A stretch of DNA of 8,596 nucleotides, from assembly GCA_900551605.1 (NCBI GenBank), contig URWS01000043.1, forward strand, positions 1 through 8,596, written 5' to 3'. This document shows, piece by piece, positions 7,090-8,596 of the stretch (the first letter of the stretch is position 1; each line of letters begins with the position of its first letter). Under the pieces are notes generated by a model. It ran no database searches. It was not told where the DNA came from and was given only the letters and a program-made list of their open reading frames with translations. Source of the DNA: an uncultured Collinsella sp. GTDB taxonomy: Bacteria; Actinomycetota; Coriobacteriia; Coriobacteriales; Coriobacteriaceae. The translations under genes were made by a program, and so were the position numbers.

Positions 7090-7180
7090 TTCCGCACGCA
7101 AAGAAGGCCACTTAATGTGGCCTTCGTCTTGCGCAGGACTGTAGAGCAGGGAACTTCGTGCCCCGACACCCGGGAGGACG
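7090..7180 (-). repeat. Terminator-bearing repeat, right copy (inverted relative to 1929-2020)
   Basis: This is the reverse-complement counterpart of the left copy. Bases 7099-7142 are a 44-bp perfect match to 1968-2011 and 7090-7154 is a close match overall. Read on the minus strand, it follows the flavodoxin gene just as the left copy follows the LTA synthase gene, so both copies end transcripts running into the central segment. Confidence 0.85.
7099..7125 (-). terminator. Rho-independent terminator after the flavodoxin-like gene
   Basis: On the minus strand the stem GAAGGCCAC (7125-7117) and GTGGCCTTC (7111-7103) encloses ATTAA and is followed by TTTG. It lies about 100 nt beyond the flavodoxin stop. 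The plus-strand reading has no T-tract, so it should act only on leftward transcripts. Bases 7165-7222, between the repeat and the gene, show nothing else I can support. Confidence 0.82.
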
Positions 7181-7222
7181 TTACATTTAGAAAGATGGAC
7201 CGACCGCCGTCAGCGATGGGAG

Positions 7223-7774
7223 CTACTCCCCCAGCACGGCCTTCTTGGCGGCGGCGGACATGTCCTCGAGGTCTTCTTTGGTGGGGTGATCCTTTGCGGC
7301 AACCCAGTTGTCGAGCAGCATCTTAAAACGGGCATTGTCGGGATCTTGCTCGAGCATGGCCTCGTAACGCTGCTTGACCGCGGGGCCCATCTTGCCCTGG
7401 CACATCGCCCAGCCCGCAAGCTCGGCATCCTCTGCCAAATTGGACGACACGCGATCGATAATCTGCTGATAATAGCTCTGATCGGCACCAAAGCCGCAGG
7501 TACCAAAGAGGAAAACGCGCTTGCCGTGTAGGGCGGAGAGCAACGCCGCGACCGAAGGCGTGCATGCGCCCTTGTCGCACCAAAAACCGACGAGCACGGT
7601 ATCGGCCGCGCAAGCCCCCTGCGCTTCGCGCGCGACCTGCTCGGCATCCGCATCGTCGCTCAACGCCGCGGCATGGACAAACTCAACGCCCGCAGCCTGC
7701 AGGGCGCGCTTGATCGCGCCCGAAACCATCCTGGTATTACCGCTCTTGCTGTTAACCACCAAAGAGCATGTCAT
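7223..7774 (-). CDS. Short flavodoxin-family protein
   Basis: A cytoplasmic protein of 183 residues with a flavodoxin fold, likely an FMN-binding electron carrier or redox partner. The N-terminal strand LVVNSKSGNT (residues 5-14) is the phosphate-binding loop typical of flavodoxins. VGFWCDKG (62-69) and LFGTCGFG (89-96) correspond to the loops that usually flank the flavin. The pattern FWxDKG, then LFGTxG, then CQGK and a C-terminal HPTKEDLED helix resembles the flavodoxin subgroup that includes BilS, the partner of bilirubin reductase in gut bacteria. That match is from memory, no bilR is visible here, and other roles are possible. ATG 7774 is preferred, with GAGG 10 nt upstream; the in-frame GTG at 7780 would leave only 4 nt and cannot be excluded. 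Several cysteines (residues 3, 55, 66, 71, 93, 125) leave room for redox chemistry, which is speculation. Confidence 0.82.
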   Translation of the reverse strand: MTCSLVVNSKSGNTRMVSGAIKRALQAAGVEFVHAAALSDDADAEQVAREAQGACAADTVLVGFWCDKGACTPSVAALLSALHGKRVFLFGTCGFGADQSYYQQIIDRVSSNLAEDAELAGWAMCQGKMGPAVKQRYEAMLEQDPDNARFKMLLDNWVAAKDHPTKEDLEDMSAAAKKAVLGE

Positions 7775-7780
7775 AGTCAC

Positions 7781-7861
7781 GTTGCCTCGTTTCCCCCAAA
7801 ACTAAAGCCACTAATGCAATTTATTAGATGAATATCTTAGTACTAACGTGACAGATGTAAA
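7781..7861 (-). promoter_or_regulatory. Probable promoter region of the flavodoxin-like gene with two small dyads
   Basis: On the minus strand TTTACA (7861-7856) is a good -35 candidate. GATATT (7836-7831), 19 nt farther on, is a fair -10. A perfect 10-bp palindrome, TTAGTACTAA (7837-7846), fills the -10 side of the spacer, and a second dyad, CTAAT-N7-ATTAG (7811-7827), lies just downstream. A dyad in a long spacer is seen at repressor- or MerR-type-controlled promoters, but no regulator gene is nearby. This stretch is AT-rich against its surroundings. Confidence 0.4.
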
Positions 7862-7978
7862 CCACCGTCTGCCGATTGGCGACGCAGGCGACATCAATGG
7901 ACAAAAACGCCCGCAGCGCAAGCCCCGAAATCTATAAGCTTTGAGACAGCTAAGCTGCCCTATGCCCCGAATCGATGA

Positions 7979-8070
7979 CAACCGTCACCACAAATACCCG
8001 CCAATCGTCACCATAGTTCGTAATCAATCGTCACCACAGATTACCGTCAATCGTCACCACGCAGCTGGTA
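7979..8070 (+). repeat. Four 23-bp direct repeats (core CAATCGTCACCA) upstream of the AAA ATPase gene
   Basis: The 12-bp core begins at 7979 (CAACCGTCACCA, one mismatch), 8002, 8025 and 8048, a constant 23-bp step; the 11-bp filler between cores is not conserved. An inverted copy of the core, GGTGACGGT, lies at 8098-8106 against the ATPase start codon and is the exact reverse complement of 7981-7989. Regular spacing of short cores upstream of a gene suggests a protein-binding array (operator or iteron-like). The remaining bases 7862-7978 show nothing I can name. Confidence 0.85.
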
Positions 8071-8075
8071 AAATA

Positions 8076-8106
8076 CATAATCAAGGCAAGTTGAGAAGGT
8101 GACGGT
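8076..8106 (+). promoter_or_regulatory. -10 element, ribosome site and overlapping inverted repeat core before the AAA ATPase gene
   Basis: CATAAT (8076-8081) matches the -10 consensus at five of six bases. The region expected for -35 is occupied by the fourth direct repeat (8048-8059) and carries no clear hexamer. The ribosome site GAGAAGGTGA (8093-8102) overlaps the inverted core GGTGACGGT (8098-8106), which abuts ATG 8107. A protein binding the repeats could therefore act on both initiation steps, which is inference. Confidence 0.5.
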
Positions 8107-8566
8107 ATGGATAGGTATGTAGACAGATGCATCGACAAGGCAATCAGGCATAATCTCGATATCTTCGGTGCGGTTCTCATTCAAGGCCCGAAGTGGTGCG
8201 GAAAGACCACTACGGCCAGACGTTTTGCCAAATCATCCTTGTCTCTTTCCGATCCGGCTGGAAATTTTTCCGCTCTCCAGTTGGCTCGGATCGACCCAGC
8301 GCAGGCAATAGCAGGACCGTCGCCTAGACTCATCGACGAATGGCAGGAAGAACCAAAACTATGGGATGCCATACGTTTCGAGTGTGACGCAAGACAGGGA
8401 GAATCCGGACAGTTTATTCTTACGGGCTCAGCAACGCCGCAAGATTCGAAGCAGCCAATGCATAGCGGCGTTGGGCGAATAGCTAGATTGCGAATGGATA
8501 CCATGACGCTGTTTGAGCTCGGCGTTTCTTCGGGCGCGGCTTCGATTAGAGCGCTGCTCTCCGGCC
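8107..8566 (+). CDS. AAA_14/DUF4143-type P-loop ATPase, 3' partial
   Basis: The 153 visible residues start MDRYVDRCID and run open into the right adapter, so no stop is seen. Residues 27-34 form a Walker A loop within QGPKWCGKTTTA. PRLIDEWQ (about 77-84) is the Walker B region, FILTGSATP (about 107-115) resembles sensor 1, and GRIARLRMDTMTLFELG (about 127-143) is a signature of AAA_14 proteins with a C-terminal DUF4143 domain, usually near 400 residues in total. The cellular role of this family is poorly known. ATG 8107 is supported by GAGAAGGTGA just upstream. Codon use differs from the rest of the window: Arg is AGA or AGG eight times against five CGN, and Ile ATA appears three times. This suggests horizontal acquisition. 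Four direct repeats precede it. Confidence 0.88.
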
Positions 8567-8596
8567 CTGTCTCTTATACACATCTCCGAGCCCACG
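8567..8596 (-). other. Nextera (Tn5) library adapter, Read 2 side; not genomic
   Basis: CTGTCTCTTATACACATCT (8567-8585) is the reverse complement of the Tn5 mosaic end. CCGAGCCCACG (8586-8596) begins the Nextera Read 2 tail. Left and right adapters are the two different kinds in correct orientation, as on one tagmented library molecule. The last ATPase codons before it are genomic; anything translated past 8566 is artefact. Confidence 0.98.

Larger units (their letters stand above)
7052..7180. repeat. 129-bp imperfect palindrome centred on the right terminator
   Basis: The outer arms 7052-7081 and 7151-7180 are inverted repeats matching at 26 of 30 positions without gaps. This includes 15 perfect base pairs (7067-7081 with 7151-7165, containing GGGGCACGAAGTTC) and 9 perfect outer ones (CGTCCTCCC with GGGAGGACG). 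Their centre (7116) almost coincides with that of the terminator hairpin (7114). Segments between the arms and the hairpin also show residual symmetry (AGTTCCGCACGCAAA against AGTCCTGCGCAAGAC). The left terminator copy has no such mirrored arm, because the array begins there. No transposase or target-site duplication was recognised. Confidence 0.8.

Noticed and set aside
6620..7326. Overlapping frames on both strands over the right array, up to 221 codons
   Set aside because: These are the same repeat translations; frames are open on both strands only because the units lack stops, and the longest also runs through a terminator palindrome.
7905..7945. Possible minus-strand terminator (GC-rich stretch before TTTTTG)
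   Set aside because: I could not form a convincing continuous stem, and no minus-strand gene lies upstream to need it within the window.
7962..8102. 46-codon plus-strand frame ending 4 nt before the ATPase gene
   Set aside because: It is made mostly of the 23-bp repeats, which shift frame each step, and it has no ribosome site.
8181..8504. 107-codon minus-strand frame opposite the ATPase gene
   Set aside because: The plus strand encodes Walker A and other AAA_14 motifs across the same span.

Overview
The window reads as one fragment of a GC-rich Actinomycetota chromosome, most likely a gut Coriobacteriia such as Collinsella. That assignment is inferred from codon use, gene types, a LAxTG-type cell-wall sorting signal and the style of the repeats; no marker gene is present. 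Bases 1-47 and 8567-8596 are not genomic. They are Nextera/Tn5 library adapters, the left one with an i5 index, so the biological sequence is 48-8566 and both end genes are cut by the library construct.

Layout of the genomic part: (1) 48-1901, plus strand, a 5'-truncated LTA-synthase-family phosphoglycerol transferase. (2) 1929-2020, a terminator-bearing repeat that recurs inverted at 7090-7180. (3) 2017-2369, a tandem array of six 61-62 bp units, each an imperfect hairpin. (4) 2394-2430, a strong hairpin terminator. (5) 6546-2458, minus strand, a 1362-residue secreted, wall-anchored surface protein with a signal peptide, FG-GAP-like repeats, a beta-rich middle, an Fn3 domain, an Ig-like domain and a LANTG sorting signal. 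(6) 6668-7016, a second array of the same family at an exact 62 bp period. (7) 7052-7180, a long imperfect palindrome centred on the second terminator copy. (8) 7774-7223, minus strand, a short flavodoxin-like protein. (9) 7979-8070, four 23-bp direct repeats. (10) 8107-8566, plus strand, the start of an AAA_14/DUF4143-type ATPase with codon use unlike its neighbours, cut by the right adapter.

The most striking feature is the symmetry around the surface-protein gene. Two inward-facing housekeeping-type genes (LTA synthase and flavodoxin) each run into a copy of the same terminator repeat. Inside those copies lie two hairpin arrays, and inside the arrays lies the surface-protein gene. The terminator copies are inverted relative to each other and share a 44-bp perfect match, while the arrays lie in direct orientation. 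The unit could therefore in principle invert, be lost, or be exchanged as a block between strains. That behaviour is inference; the repeats themselves are read directly from the sequence.

The LTA synthase and the surface protein both act at the cell envelope, but nothing shows that they are co-regulated: they are convergent and separated by terminators. No rRNA, tRNA, CRISPR array, transposase or integrase was recognised.
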